DNA of 19,201 bases from Methylomonas sp. (GCA_026988195.1 JALSLS010000183.1:1-19201), one strand, 5' to 3'; counted from the stretch's first letter, positions 7,413-16,020 are shown. Numbers and translations: made by a program. Notes: generated by a model not told the origin, from the letters alone.

Positions 7413-7846
7413 TAGATATTAAGGTTTCAGAATTAGTGCCACATGCTGGACAAATGCTGTTACTTGATAAAGTAATTGAATATGATAACGAATCATTAGT
7501 GGCTGAGGTGGTGGTGCGAGGCGATGGTTTATTTAATGTGGGGGATCAAGTCCCTGCATGGGTTGGTATAGAATACATGGCACAAACTATTGCCGCACAT
7601 GGTGGGATGATGTGTGTGTTAGCGGGTAAACCTATTCAATTAGGCTTTTTATTAGGTACGCGTCGTTATGTTAGCAATATTACAGCTTTCAAGGTTGGGG
7701 AGCGGTTAACCATAACCGTTAATCGAATAATGGAAGACCAAGGTTTAGGCGTGTTTAACTGTCATATTATCGCAGATGGAATTGATATTTCAGCTAAATT
7801 GAACGTTTACCAGCCGACTGATGCTAAAAATAAAGTGATTAGTTGA
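7409..7846 (+). CDS. 3-hydroxyacyl-ACP dehydratase (hot-dog fold), ApeP-like
   Basis: This 145-residue single hot-dog protein resembles the FabZ/FabA-like dehydratases of aryl polyene clusters. LVPHAGQMLLLDKV (9-22) carries the catalytic His12. WVGIEYMAQTIAAHGG (51-66) carries Glu55 on the central helix, the usual acid partner. It should dehydrate the 3-hydroxyacyl-ACP made by the downstream ketoreductase and leave a trans-2-enoyl chain. No enoyl reductase lies in the locus, so double bonds would stay and conjugate. It overlaps the ketosynthase stop by 4 bp (ATGA), which indicates translational coupling. A 59-bp gap follows, the only sizeable break in the operon. Confidence 0.85.
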   Translation: MIDIKVSELVPHAGQMLLLDKVIEYDNESLVAEVVVRGDGLFNVGDQVPAWVGIEYMAQTIAAHGGMMCVLAGKPIQLGFLLGTRRYVSNITAFKVGERLTITVNRIMEDQGLGVFNCHIIADGIDISAKLNVYQPTDAKNKVIS

Positions 7847-7905
7847 TGGCTTGTTGCTTAAGTCTATATATAATTTAAAATACACGTGTCCAAGTATAAT
7901 AATAA

Positions 7906-8631
7906 ATGAATAAAACAGTATTAGTCACAGGTTCAAGCAGAGGTATCGGAAAAGCTATCGCACTTTATTTAGCAGGAAAAGGCTATGATGTAGTCGTGCA
8001 TTGTCGAAGTAGGCTGGCAGAAGCAGAGGCTGTTGCCGAACAAATTAAAGAAATGGGGCAATCATCGCGTGTATTACAGTTTGATTTGTCTGATAGAAAG
8101 CAATGCTCTGAACAGCTGAATCAAGATATAGAGCATTATGGTGCATATTACGGTGTTGTATGTAATGCGGGTATTTCCGCAGATAATGCATTTCCTGCAT
8201 TAACTGGCGAAGAATGGGATTCAGTGGTTCATACTAACCTTGATGGTTTTTACAATGTGCTATTTCCTTTAACAATGCCGATGATTAGGCGGCGTAAACC
8301 TGGGCGTATTGTGACTTTATCCTCTGTTTCTGGGCTGATTGGTAACCGTGGACAGGTTAATTATAGTGCCGCTAAAGCAGGTATTATTGGGGCAACAAAG
8401 GCACTTGCATTGGAACTAGCAAAACGAAAAATCACAGTTAATTGTGTAGCCCCCGGACTTATTGATACAGAAATGGTCGATGATTTACCTTTAGACGATA
8501 TAAAAAAAATGATTCCATTAAGACGTGTGGGAGAAGCAAAAGAAGTGGCTGCCACGGTTGCTTTTTTACTTTCTGATGATGCAGCTTACATTACTCGGCA
8601 AGTGATTTCAGTTAATGGGGGCTTGTGTTAA
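7906..8631 (+). CDS. 3-oxoacyl-ACP reductase (SDR, FabG-like), ApeQ-like
   Basis: This 241-residue classical short-chain dehydrogenase has the cofactor motif TGSSRGIG (8-15), NAG (87-89) and the catalytic tetrad N111, S140, Y153, K157 (LSSVSG and NYSAAKAG). The C-terminus ends in SVNGGLC. Arg12 in the glycine-rich motif and the FabG-like sequence suggest NADPH use. It reduces 3-oxoacyl-ACP to 3-hydroxyacyl-ACP between the condensing and dehydrating steps. It is unlikely to be the housekeeping fabG, because it sits between two specialised ketosynthases and not next to acpP/fabD. The 59-bp upstream gap is AT-rich and the ATG has no clear ribosome site. A weak internal promoter is possible but not convincing. 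Its stop overlaps the next start (TAATG). Confidence 0.9.
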   Translation: MNKTVLVTGSSRGIGKAIALYLAGKGYDVVVHCRSRLAEAEAVAEQIKEMGQSSRVLQFDLSDRKQCSEQLNQDIEHYGAYYGVVCNAGISADNAFPALTGEEWDSVVHTNLDGFYNVLFPLTMPMIRRRKPGRIVTLSSVSGLIGNRGQVNYSAAKAGIIGATKALALELAKRKITVNCVAPGLIDTEMVDDLPLDDIKKMIPLRRVGEAKEVAATVAFLLSDDAAYITRQVISVNGGLC

Positions 8632-9851
8632 TGAAGCGAGTTGTAATTACAGGTATGGCGGCTTTAACCCCAATAGGAAATAACTGGGAAACTGTTGCAG
8701 AAAATTTAAAAAAACAGCAAACAGGCATTCAAAAAATGGATGACTGGGATAAATATAATGGATTGAATACTCGATTAGCAGCCCCTGTTGATTTTTCTAG
8801 ACCTGAACATTACACACGCAAGCAAGTACGTGGGATGGGGCGGGTTGCGATGTTAGGTACTTATGCCACTGAACTAGCCTTAATTGATGCAGGATTATTA
8901 AATGACCCTTGTTTAAAGAGTGGGCGGGTGGGAATTGCCTATGGTAGTTCTTCCGGAAGTTTTGGGGGACTGGTTGATTTTACCAAGATGCTATTAAATC
9001 ATGATAAAGGCAGTTTAAATGCAACTTCTTATATACGGATGATGGGGCACACTTGCCCCGTTAATATTGCTTTGCATTTTGGTATTAATGGACGCATCAT
9101 TCCAACTTCTAGTGCCTGTACTTCTAGCAGCCAAGGAATAGGTTATGCTTATGAAACTATCAAATACGGGATACAAACACTCATGGTCGCTGGCGGGAGT
9201 GATGAGCTTTCTGCCTCCCAAGCTGCGGTTTTTGATACTTTATTTGCAACCAGTATTCGAAATGATGAAGCCGATAAAACCCCCCGACCTTTTGATAAAG
9301 ACAGAGATGGTTTAGTGATAGGTGAGGGTGGTAGTACCTTCATTTTGGAAGAACGACAGCATGCGTTAAATCGAGGAGCGCATATTTATGCAGAAATTAT
9401 AGGCTTTGGCACAAATTCTGATGGTTTGCATGTGACCCAGCCTGATAGCGAGAGTATGCAAGTTGCAATGAAGCTAGCAATGCAAGATGCAGAGTTAGAT
9501 GAATCAGCGATTGGTTATATCAGTGCTCACGGTACTTCAACAGAAAGAGGTGATATTGCTGAAAGTCAGGCGACAGCGGCACTGTTTGGTCATAAAACCC
9601 CAATAAGTTCAATCAAGAGTTATACCGGCCACACATTAGGCGCTTGTGGTGCCATTGAAGCTTGGGCTGCGGTTAATATGATGAACGAAAACTGGTTTCA
9701 CCCTACCGCAAATCTAGAAAATGTGGACCCTGAATGTGCCGACCTTGATTATATAAAAGGTGATGTTAGGTTGTTAGAGTGCAATTATGTAATGAGTAAT
9801 AACTTTGCTTTTGGTGGCATAAATACCTCTCTTATTTTTAAACGAGAGTAG
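8631..9851 (+). CDS. Beta-ketoacyl-ACP synthase, ApeR-like
   Basis: This second ketosynthase, of 406 residues, begins MKRVVITGMAALTPIGNNW, typical of the FabF family. Its catalytic residues are Cys163 (SSACTSSSQG), His300 (ISAHGTSTERGD), Lys329 and His333 (SSIKSYTGHTLGA), so it should be active. It ends with NNFAFGGINTSLIF. It is more FabF-like than the first ketosynthase. ApeR-type enzymes are the expected last gene of an apeOPQR block and may serve the first condensation or a particular chain length. I chose ATG 8631, which overlaps the reductase stop (TAATG) and has GGGGG 10-14 nt upstream. A GTG at 8625 would add two residues but sits too close to that site. It is the last gene of the rightward operon; no clear terminator follows directly. 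Confidence 0.88.
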   Translation: MKRVVITGMAALTPIGNNWETVAENLKKQQTGIQKMDDWDKYNGLNTRLAAPVDFSRPEHYTRKQVRGMGRVAMLGTYATELALIDAGLLNDPCLKSGRVGIAYGSSSGSFGGLVDFTKMLLNHDKGSLNATSYIRMMGHTCPVNIALHFGINGRIIPTSSACTSSSQGIGYAYETIKYGIQTLMVAGGSDELSASQAAVFDTLFATSIRNDEADKTPRPFDKDRDGLVIGEGGSTFILEERQHALNRGAHIYAEIIGFGTNSDGLHVTQPDSESMQVAMKLAMQDAELDESAIGYISAHGTSTERGDIAESQATAALFGHKTPISSIKSYTGHTLGACGAIEAWAAVNMMNENWFHPTANLENVDPECADLDYIKGDVRLLECNYVMSNNFAFGGINTSLIFKRE

Positions 9852-9916
9852 TTTTACGCCTAGCCTCTCTATAAACGTGTTGAATCTAAGGGCTTCTGTG
9901 ACGCTGGAGCAACACT

Positions 9917-10007
9917 ACCATTAAGTTAAGCCATTTGCTGTAGGATGTGCTGACGACAGGAAGCGCATCATCTGTAAATGATGCGCTTCGTTCCTCAGCA
10001 CATCCTA
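9917..10007. repeat. REP-like palindrome, copy 2 (diverged, interrupted at its end)
   Basis: The left arm starts at 9940 (GTAGGATGTGCTGACGACAG) and the right arm runs from 9980 to 10007. The right arm carries a few changes (CTTCGTTCCTCAG) compared with copies 1 and 3. The left flank CCATTAAGTTAAGCCATTTGCTG-type sequence (from 9918) is shared with the reverse complement of the right flank of copy 3. The last base of the consensus CATCCTAC is displaced by the 161-bp element at 10008-10168 and reappears after it. Confidence 0.8.
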
Positions 10008-10168
10008 TACTTCGCGCGGTCACGACTGCGGATTTCTAACCGCTGAGTTTTTGCCAATAGCTGCGTTGCTGAAACAGTTACGTAGCTTGCTATGTGCCTG
10101 TTTCAGCGCCTTGCTATCGACAAAAAATCAGCAGCTTATAAACTCCGCATCCGTGACCGCGCGAAGTA
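10008..10168. mobile_element. 161-bp MITE-like palindromic element with TA target duplication
   Basis: The terminal inverted repeats are about 25 bp (10008-10032 and 10144-10168), identical at 23 positions, with tips TACTTCGCGCGGTCACG and its complement. The interior also folds back almost completely: GCTGAAACAG against CTGTTTCAGC around a central TAGC-TT-GCTA core. TA is found on both sides (10006-10007 and 10169-10170). Removing the element and one TA rejoins CATCC-TA-CC and restores the REP consensus end. This indicates insertion at a TA dinucleotide, as with IS630/Tc1-mariner-type elements. No transposase is encoded, so it would depend on an enzyme elsewhere. Short open frames across it are by-products of the repeat. 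Confidence 0.7.
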
Positions 10169-10245
10169 TACCTGATTGTTACCTATGCATTTATCAACAC
10201 ACTTTCTGGGGAACTGGGTATTATTTCCCTTTTTTAAAGATTATT

Positions 10246-11454
10246 CTACTGGTTTTTAACCCATAGAATAAACTCGTCAGTAGGCATTGGCATAGCAATA
10301 TAGTTTCCTTGTGCGTGATCGCAACCCATACTTTGTAGTTGATCCCATATTTCTTTTGATTCTACACCTTCAGCGACTGTTTTCATCTTGAGTTCATTCG
10401 CTAATAAGATACATAGTTTAATAATAGCCTTTGAGTCTGGGTCAATAACAGAACGCAATACAAACTGCCTATCAATTTTTAGCTCAGTGAAAGGCGCTTG
10501 GTATAATTTTACTAAAGAGGAGTAGCCTGTGCCAAAGTCATCAATAGATAATGAAAATCCTTTCATTCGCAACCTATTAAGGATGTCTAAAGAATCAGAT
10601 ACCTTATTCATTAAGGCGGATTCGGTTATTTCTAGGGTAATAGATTTTGGATCTATATCATAATGTTTGAGCAAGCCTTCTAGTTTTTCAGGCATGGACA
10701 AATCACTTACATTTTGAGCTGATAAGTTGATGGAAATCTGAATATCCAGTCCACCAGCAATAATTTTTTTATACTCTTTAATAGCCAGCATCAGAATTTC
10801 TTCTGTTAGCAGGTTCATCAGCTCATGCTTCTCTGCAAGGGGGATAAAGGTATCAGGTAGCAATATACCTTTCTCAGGGTGTTGCCAACGGACTAAAACT
10901 TCAGCAATTTGTAAGGCGCTAGTATTAAAGCTGACTTGAGGCTGAAAATAAACTATTAATTGATGCTTTCTCAGGGCAAGTTTGAGTTCTTCAATTGTGG
11001 GGCTATTTTGGTTGTCTTCATCAATAGCAGGGTTATTTTGTTGCTTTAAATAGTTTTCTAAACATTTTTCATGGGTTGCTTTAATTAAAGCAATAAAAAC
11101 CTTGGCTTTAAAGGGTTTTGAAAGTGTACTGACGACATTGAGTTGCTTGGATTCAGCCAGTTGTTTTGCTGAATGTAATACACGTTCATCAAAGCCACTG
11201 ACTAATATAAAGTTAGGTTTTTTATGGCACGAGGCTAGCTCTCGCATAATCTCAATGCCGTCTTTTTCAGGCATTTGTAAGTCAAGAATAACAATATCAT
11301 GTTCGGTAACAGCTACCTTTAAAAATTCAATGCTTGATGTATAAATTTTAGTTTCAAGCTGAATAGTTTTAGTCATTGCTTGCATTAAATTTGCTTGTTG
11401 CTCATCATCATCAACAATATAAATTTTACAAGGACTGTTTTCTGTTATAGACAT
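10246..11454 (-). CDS. REC-EAL response regulator, predicted cyclic di-GMP phosphodiesterase
   Basis: The 402-residue product has an N-terminal receiver domain (about 11-125; phosphoacceptor D58 in VILDLQMPEKDG, conserved K113) and a C-terminal EAL domain (about 155-400). EAL residues seen are the signature as EVL (185-187, in EVLVRW), N243 (SINLS), E275 (LEITE), DDFGTGYSSL (305-314), K326 (LKIDR) and E362 (AEGVES). With metal ligands and catalytic lysine present, it is predicted to hydrolyse cyclic di-GMP to pGpG under control of phosphorylation. The last motif reads AQGNYIAMP instead of the usual QGY-F--P. It starts 6 bp after the kinase stop, so the two form an operon and a probable phosphorelay. 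No GGDEF domain is present. Confidence 0.9.
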   Translation of the reverse strand: MSITENSPCKIYIVDDDEQQANLMQAMTKTIQLETKIYTSSIEFLKVAVTEHDIVILDLQMPEKDGIEIMRELASCHKKPNFILVSGFDERVLHSAKQLAESKQLNVVSTLSKPFKAKVFIALIKATHEKCLENYLKQQNNPAIDEDNQNSPTIEELKLALRKHQLIVYFQPQVSFNTSALQIAEVLVRWQHPEKGILLPDTFIPLAEKHELMNLLTEEILMLAIKEYKKIIAGGLDIQISINLSAQNVSDLSMPEKLEGLLKHYDIDPKSITLEITESALMNKVSDSLDILNRLRMKGFSLSIDDFGTGYSSLVKLYQAPFTELKIDRQFVLRSVIDPDSKAIIKLCILLANELKMKTVAEGVESKEIWDQLQSMGCDHAQGNYIAMPMPTDEFILWVKNQ

Positions 11455-11460
11455 AGTTTT

Positions 11461-14178
11461 TTATTGTTTTGGAATGGGTAGCAAATAGCCATCAAGAAGG
11501 AGGCGGATACTTGTGAGTAACTCTTTTGAGCTATAAGGTTTATGTAGCATATTTTGTCTTAAATACAAATCAGAGTCAGTATGTCTATTGTCACTAAAAC
11601 CACTGGCTAATTGTATCTTAACTTTTGGATATTGCTTAGTGACTAATCGAGATAATTGATAACCATCCATATTGGGCATAATAATATCACTCAGCATTAA
11701 ATCGATATGTTGAGATGCTAGTACTTCAAGCGCGACTTCCCCCGAGCTTGCCGTGGTTACCTTATACCCAAAATGGGTTAAAATTTGTTTGGCAAGTTCT
11801 CGTAAAGCGGGTTCGTCATCAACGACTAAGATATGCTCTTTTCCCGTCAGTTGAGGGGCTGAATGGCTATCAAAAGATTTATTGGTTTTTTGAGCTTTGT
11901 TGTGTCGTGGAAAGTATAAACTAAATTGAGAGCCTTCATTTATCTGAGTATAAAGATTAATAATACCACTGGAACGTTCCATAAATGCAAAAACCTGACT
12001 TAGCCCCAAGCCATTTCCTGATTCGCCCTTGGTGGTGAAGAAGGGGTCAAAAACATGTGTTTTAGTTTCATCATCCATGCCGCAGCCAGTATCAGTAATA
12101 CACAGTTTTAAATAATCATTTGCTGAAAGGCCTAGTAGCTTTGCTTCGTCTCTGGATAAATAGGTGTTTTGTGTGGTAATCGTTAATGAGCCGCCTTTGG
12201 GCATGGCGTATTTTGCATTGATGCATATATTTAAAATAGCATCTTCTAATTCATTAATGTCAACCCATATAGGCCATGAATGTTCATATAAATCATAATG
12301 AAGTTTGATAGATGCAGTGAGTGATTTAGACAGCATGTCTTTTAAATCAATTAAGGCTTGGTTAATATTACAGGCACTTGGATTGCTACTTTCAGATTTA
12401 GAAAATGCCAGCATTTTTCGGGTTAGTACTCTACCTCTTTCACCTGCACGTATTATTTCTGCTACATAGCTCTCACCATCATTAAGTTCTTCATATTTCA
12501 TTTCCAGTAATTCAGCATAACCTAGTATCACACCCAGCATATTATTGTAGTCATGCGCTATACCACCAACTAACTTACCTAATGCATCCATTTTTTGGCT
12601 ACGTTTAGAGTGTTCCTCTGCAATGTGTCTACGGGTTGCATCTCTTGCTTCAGCAACTAAAAATTCGACTTGACCTGTATTATCAAAAACGGGGTGAATG
12701 CTAAAATCGACCCAAACAGTCCGGTCGGCAAGAGAAAATTTTATTTCTCTATCAACATATTCACCTTTAGCGGCTGACTGACAATCTTGACGTATTAATT
12801 GTTGAGATGATTCACTATATGAAAACCAAGGGCAATCCCATATTTTTTTACCTAGTACGTCTGTTTGTGATAATCCAGCAAGTTCAAGAGAGCGAGAACT
12901 GGCGAAATCTAAAGTGCCATTAGGTAAAGTAATGCTAACCATAGTGAGCAAGCTATCAAGGACTTGCTGGGTTTTCTTTTGGCTATTTTCTAGATTAGCG
13001 AGTAGAGAAGTCGTTTTCTCTGCCAGTTGGTTAAAGCTATTACCGATATGATTAAGTTCATCTTGGGTTTTTAGGTGAATTCTTTGTTCTAAATGGCCAT
13101 CAGCAAAGGCATGTAGAGAACGAGTCAGGATTTGCACGCTTCCTCTCATGGAATGATAAATACCAATAACAAAGTAAAGGACTATCAATAACAGTATTAA
13201 AGAGATACTAATGCTTATATAAAGTCTGTTTTTGGCTTGTTGTAGTCGGTGAGTGGTAATAGCTTTAATTGTGGGGATTAATGTCTGATACATTTGCTGG
13301 TAGCTACTATCAATTGCAAGGGTAACTTGATTGAAAAAGTCTTCAGGTTGAGTGTAAAACTTTTCACCCAGTAAGTCAGCTTGAACTAGACTAATAATTT
13401 GTTGAGCGGAGTCAGTAATATCTGTTGATGCAGTGTGCAACTGTGACTTGATATTATGATTTAGGGTAGCTGTTTTATTTAAGTTGATGGTGAGTTGGCG
13501 TAGAGATGCTTCAAGCTTTGCTATTAATATATATAATTCTATACGTTGAGATTCAGAGGCATGTTTTTTAGCTAAAATACTGGTGCCAAAGTCACGTATT
13601 TGGGCAAGTTGTTCCATGGCTTTAGGGAGTTTATTGATGCTGGTATCGATTAAATAAAAGGTATCAAGGTTTGTGGTAAAGGTAAGTGAATATTCATCTG
13701 TTAGCATTATTTTAAAGAACTCTAGCTGTTCAATAAGCTGAGTGTGTTCGGTAAAATTTCTAGCAATTGAAAGCTTAAGCCCTGAATCGATAATGTGTTG
13801 CCACATCTTTTTTATTGATACCCAGTTAATATTATCGGTTAATAATGTTTGGGCAAAGGTTTCAATATTATGGAGGTTTTTGGTGACTTCCTCTTCTTTA
13901 TCTTTACGCATCGGTAGCATCACATTATTTCCACCTAAAAAGCCAGCAGAAAGCCCACGGTGCTGTTGAATAGTTTGAATGGCTTTAGATAAAGGAGTGA
14001 GCAATTTAAGTCCTTGTATTTGTTGCTCAGAGTTGGTAACAACTTGGTTAAGCCCCAAGAATAAACTATAGATTAAAATACTAATGGCAATCAGTGAAAT
14101 AACACCTAAAAAAGCAAACTTCCGTCTGTAATTGAACTGATTCATCAGAGAAATTGCAGGAGTAAATAATGTCTTCAT
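11461..14178 (-). CDS. Membrane hybrid sensor histidine kinase (HAMP-PAS-HisKA-HATPase-REC)
   Basis: The 905-residue product has a first membrane helix (about 22-44), a large periplasmic helical domain (about 45-315) and a second helix (about 319-341). Next come HAMP (342-395), a PAS-like domain (about 403-518), HisKA with H542 in GGIAHDYNNMLG, HATPase (N654 in LNICINAKYAM, ITDTGCGMD, FTTKGESGNGLGL) and a C-terminal receiver (D831 in LSDIIMPNMDG, K880). The sensor domain has QQHRGLSAGFLGG (71-83), a motif that resembles those in all-helical NIT-type sensor domains; the ligand cannot be read. It probably passes phosphate to its own receiver and to the EAL regulator downstream, but no HPt domain is seen. 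It is divergent from the YjgR gene, and 156 bp separate the two starts. Confidence 0.9.
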   Translation of the reverse strand: MKTLFTPAISLMNQFNYRRKFAFLGVISLIAISILIYSLFLGLNQVVTNSEQQIQGLKLLTPLSKAIQTIQQHRGLSAGFLGGNNVMLPMRKDKEEEVTKNLHNIETFAQTLLTDNINWVSIKKMWQHIIDSGLKLSIARNFTEHTQLIEQLEFFKIMLTDEYSLTFTTNLDTFYLIDTSINKLPKAMEQLAQIRDFGTSILAKKHASESQRIELYILIAKLEASLRQLTINLNKTATLNHNIKSQLHTASTDITDSAQQIISLVQADLLGEKFYTQPEDFFNQVTLAIDSSYQQMYQTLIPTIKAITTHRLQQAKNRLYISISISLILLLIVLYFVIGIYHSMRGSVQILTRSLHAFADGHLEQRIHLKTQDELNHIGNSFNQLAEKTTSLLANLENSQKKTQQVLDSLLTMVSITLPNGTLDFASSRSLELAGLSQTDVLGKKIWDCPWFSYSESSQQLIRQDCQSAAKGEYVDREIKFSLADRTVWVDFSIHPVFDNTGQVEFLVAEARDATRRHIAEEHSKRSQKMDALGKLVGGIAHDYNNMLGVILGYAELLEMKYEELNDGESYVAEIIRAGERGRVLTRKMLAFSKSESSNPSACNINQALIDLKDMLSKSLTASIKLHYDLYEHSWPIWVDINELEDAILNICINAKYAMPKGGSLTITTQNTYLSRDEAKLLGLSANDYLKLCITDTGCGMDDETKTHVFDPFFTTKGESGNGLGLSQVFAFMERSSGIINLYTQINEGSQFSLYFPRHNKAQKTNKSFDSHSAPQLTGKEHILVVDDEPALRELAKQILTHFGYKVTTASSGEVALEVLASQHIDLMLSDIIMPNMDGYQLSRLVTKQYPKVKIQLASGFSDNRHTDSDLYLRQNMLHKPYSSKELLTSIRLLLDGYLLPIPKQ

Positions 14179-14334
14179 TTTGTAAAACCTACTGGCACAA
14201 TGGGGACTTAAGTTGGGTGAGTTTGTGAGGCTATTATGAGCCTTATTTTACCTTAAGCTGTGAAAGTAATGAGGCTAATACCACTTCACGCTGTGTTTTT
14301 TGTTAGAATTAGAGAAAATAATTGAGGAAATTTA

Positions 14335-15795
14335 ATGGTTAAGGAAATGTTAATAGGTGGAAATGGTGAGATGCAAGTTATCATGGATGCTGCCATGGCG
14401 AATCGGCATGGGGTTATCTCTGGCGCGACAGGAACAGGTAAAACCATTACCTTGCAAATATTAGCTGAGTCGTTTTCCCAGCTGGGTGTTCCTGTCTTTT
14501 TAGCGGATATTAAAGGGGACTTATCAGGGATATCAAGGCCAGGGAAAGCACATGAGAAAATTACTGAACGGGTTGAACAAATAAAGGTTAGTGGCTTTAA
14601 TTTTCAAGCAAATCCCACTGTTTTTTGGGATATTTTTGCCAAGCAAGGCCATCCTGTTCGGGCAACTATTTCAGACTTGGGGCCTTTGTTAATCAGTCAT
14701 ATGCTGGAGCTGAATGATACGCAGACAGGAGTGGTTTATAGTTGCTTTAAAATTGCTGATGATGAAGGGATGTTACTGTTAGATCTTAAAGATTTTCGAG
14801 TAATGCTTAACTGGATGGGAGAAAATTCTAAGGCATTAAAGTCTGAATATGGCAATATCTCGTCAGCGAGCATTGGAGCGATTCAACGTAGGTTGTTAGT
14901 GCTAGATGAGCAGGGTGCTAGTGAGTTTTTTGGTGAGCCTGCTGTAAAGTTAGAAGATTTTTGTCGAACTGACTTTTCAGGTAACGGGGTGATTAGTTTG
15001 CTGGATGCAACAATTTTAACTCAAAAATCACCACGGCTTTATGCTGTGTTTTTATTGTGGTTACTTTCTGAGTTGTATGAAAATATGCCAGAAGTAGGTG
15101 ATGCCGATAAACCTAAGTTAGTCTTATTTTTTGATGAAGCTCATTTGTTATTTGAACAAGCACCAAGGGTGTTAGTTGATAAAATTGAGCAGATTGTTCG
15201 TTTAATTAGGTCTAAAGGTGTGGGAGTGTATTTTATTAGCCAGAGCCCATTGGATATTCCTGAAGATATTTTAGGGCAATTAGGTCTAAAAGTTCAGCAC
15301 GCACTACGCGCTTATACTCCAAAAGATAAAAAAGTTATTAAAGCAGTTGCTGATACTTTTCGAGATAATCCAAAGCTTGATGTAGAACAAGTCATAAAAG
15401 AACTACAAACAGGTGAGGCTTTAGTTTCAGTGTTAAATAAGGATGGTAGCCCCACACAGGTAGAAAGGATATTAATCAAACCTCCACAGTCTCAAATGGG
15501 GCCGGTTACCGCTGCTGAACGAGAGCAGATAATATCACGCTCACCCTATAAAGGTAGATATGATCAAGATATTGATAGAGAGTCAGCCTATGAAATTTTG
15601 AAAAAAAGAGTTGAGCAGGCAGATCTTGAAGAAAACCAGGCACTAAGATCCAAAAAAAGTAGCAATAGTCGGTCTAAGGGGAGGCAAAGTGCGGGTGAGG
15701 CGATGCTAAAAAGTGCCGCAAGAAGTATAGGAAGTCAAATAGGACGACAAATTATTCGAGGGATTATGGGGTCGTTATTTGGTGGCAGGCGTTGA
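14335..15795 (+). CDS. yjgR: YjgR/DUF853 family HerA-like ATPase
   Basis: This 486-residue ATPase belongs to the DUF853 (YjgR) branch of the HerA/FtsK-like superfamily. Walker A is GATGTGKT (30-37). Walker B is KLVLFFDEAHLLF with D267 and E268. The family blocks FLADIKGDLSG (55-65), SKGVGVYFISQSPLDIP (about 294-310) and LRAYTPKDKK are also seen. It ends in a basic, serine- and glycine-rich tail (about 440-486, finishing GSLFGGRR). The cellular role of YjgR is not established; the superfamily couples ATP hydrolysis to translocation on nucleic acid. No HerA partner nuclease NurA is adjacent. The ATG has a good TGAGGA site 6 nt upstream. It is convergent with deaD, and a REP copy lies between them. 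Confidence 0.9.
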   Translation: MVKEMLIGGNGEMQVIMDAAMANRHGVISGATGTGKTITLQILAESFSQLGVPVFLADIKGDLSGISRPGKAHEKITERVEQIKVSGFNFQANPTVFWDIFAKQGHPVRATISDLGPLLISHMLELNDTQTGVVYSCFKIADDEGMLLLDLKDFRVMLNWMGENSKALKSEYGNISSASIGAIQRRLLVLDEQGASEFFGEPAVKLEDFCRTDFSGNGVISLLDATILTQKSPRLYAVFLLWLLSELYENMPEVGDADKPKLVLFFDEAHLLFEQAPRVLVDKIEQIVRLIRSKGVGVYFISQSPLDIPEDILGQLGLKVQHALRAYTPKDKKVIKAVADTFRDNPKLDVEQVIKELQTGEALVSVLNKDGSPTQVERILIKPPQSQMGPVTAAEREQIISRSPYKGRYDQDIDRESAYEILKKRVEQADLEENQALRSKKSSNSRSKGRQSAGEAMLKSAARSIGSQIGRQIIRGIMGSLFGGRR

Positions 15796-15903
15796 ATAGG
15801 GTTTTTAGCGCGCTGGAAAAATAGGGGTATTAATAATATTCCCGCCCAAGCATTATAATTTAGCTATAAGTCACTCTAAGTTAATCCAAATTAAGCAAGT
15901 TAT

Positions 15904-15998
15904 GTAGGATGTGCTGACGATAGGAAGCGCATCAGCTGCAAACGATGCGCTTCCTATCGTCAGCACATCCTACAGCAAATTGTTTAACTTAATGGCAG
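15904..15998. repeat. REP-like palindrome, copy 3
   Basis: This is a perfect 30-bp inverted repeat, 15904-15933 against 15944-15973, with a 10-nt loop. Its arms are identical to copy 1 and only the loop differs (AGCTGCAAAC here). The right flank CAGCAAATTGTTTAACTTAA (15973-15992), continuing TGGCAG, is the reverse complement of the left flank of copy 2. This shows that the mobile or amplified unit includes sequence outside the hairpin. It lies between the convergent yjgR and deaD genes. Confidence 0.85.
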
Positions 15999-16020
15999 TG
16001 AAGCTCTATAGTCTTGAAGC

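Noticed and set aside
7847..7905. Internal promoter before the ketoreductase gene (TATAAT at 7869-7874)
   Set aside because: No -35-like hexamer sits at acceptable spacing; AT-rich spacer alone explains the match.
10208..10235. Possible terminator GGGGAA...TTTCCC followed by T-run on the plus strand
   Set aside because: The stem is only about five pairs with a 10-nt loop, and it lies nearly 360 bp beyond the ketosynthase stop; too weak to call.
10051..10266. A 71-codon open frame on the plus strand
   Set aside because: It spans the MITE-like palindrome and the convergent end of the EAL gene, with no ribosome site and low-complexity translation.
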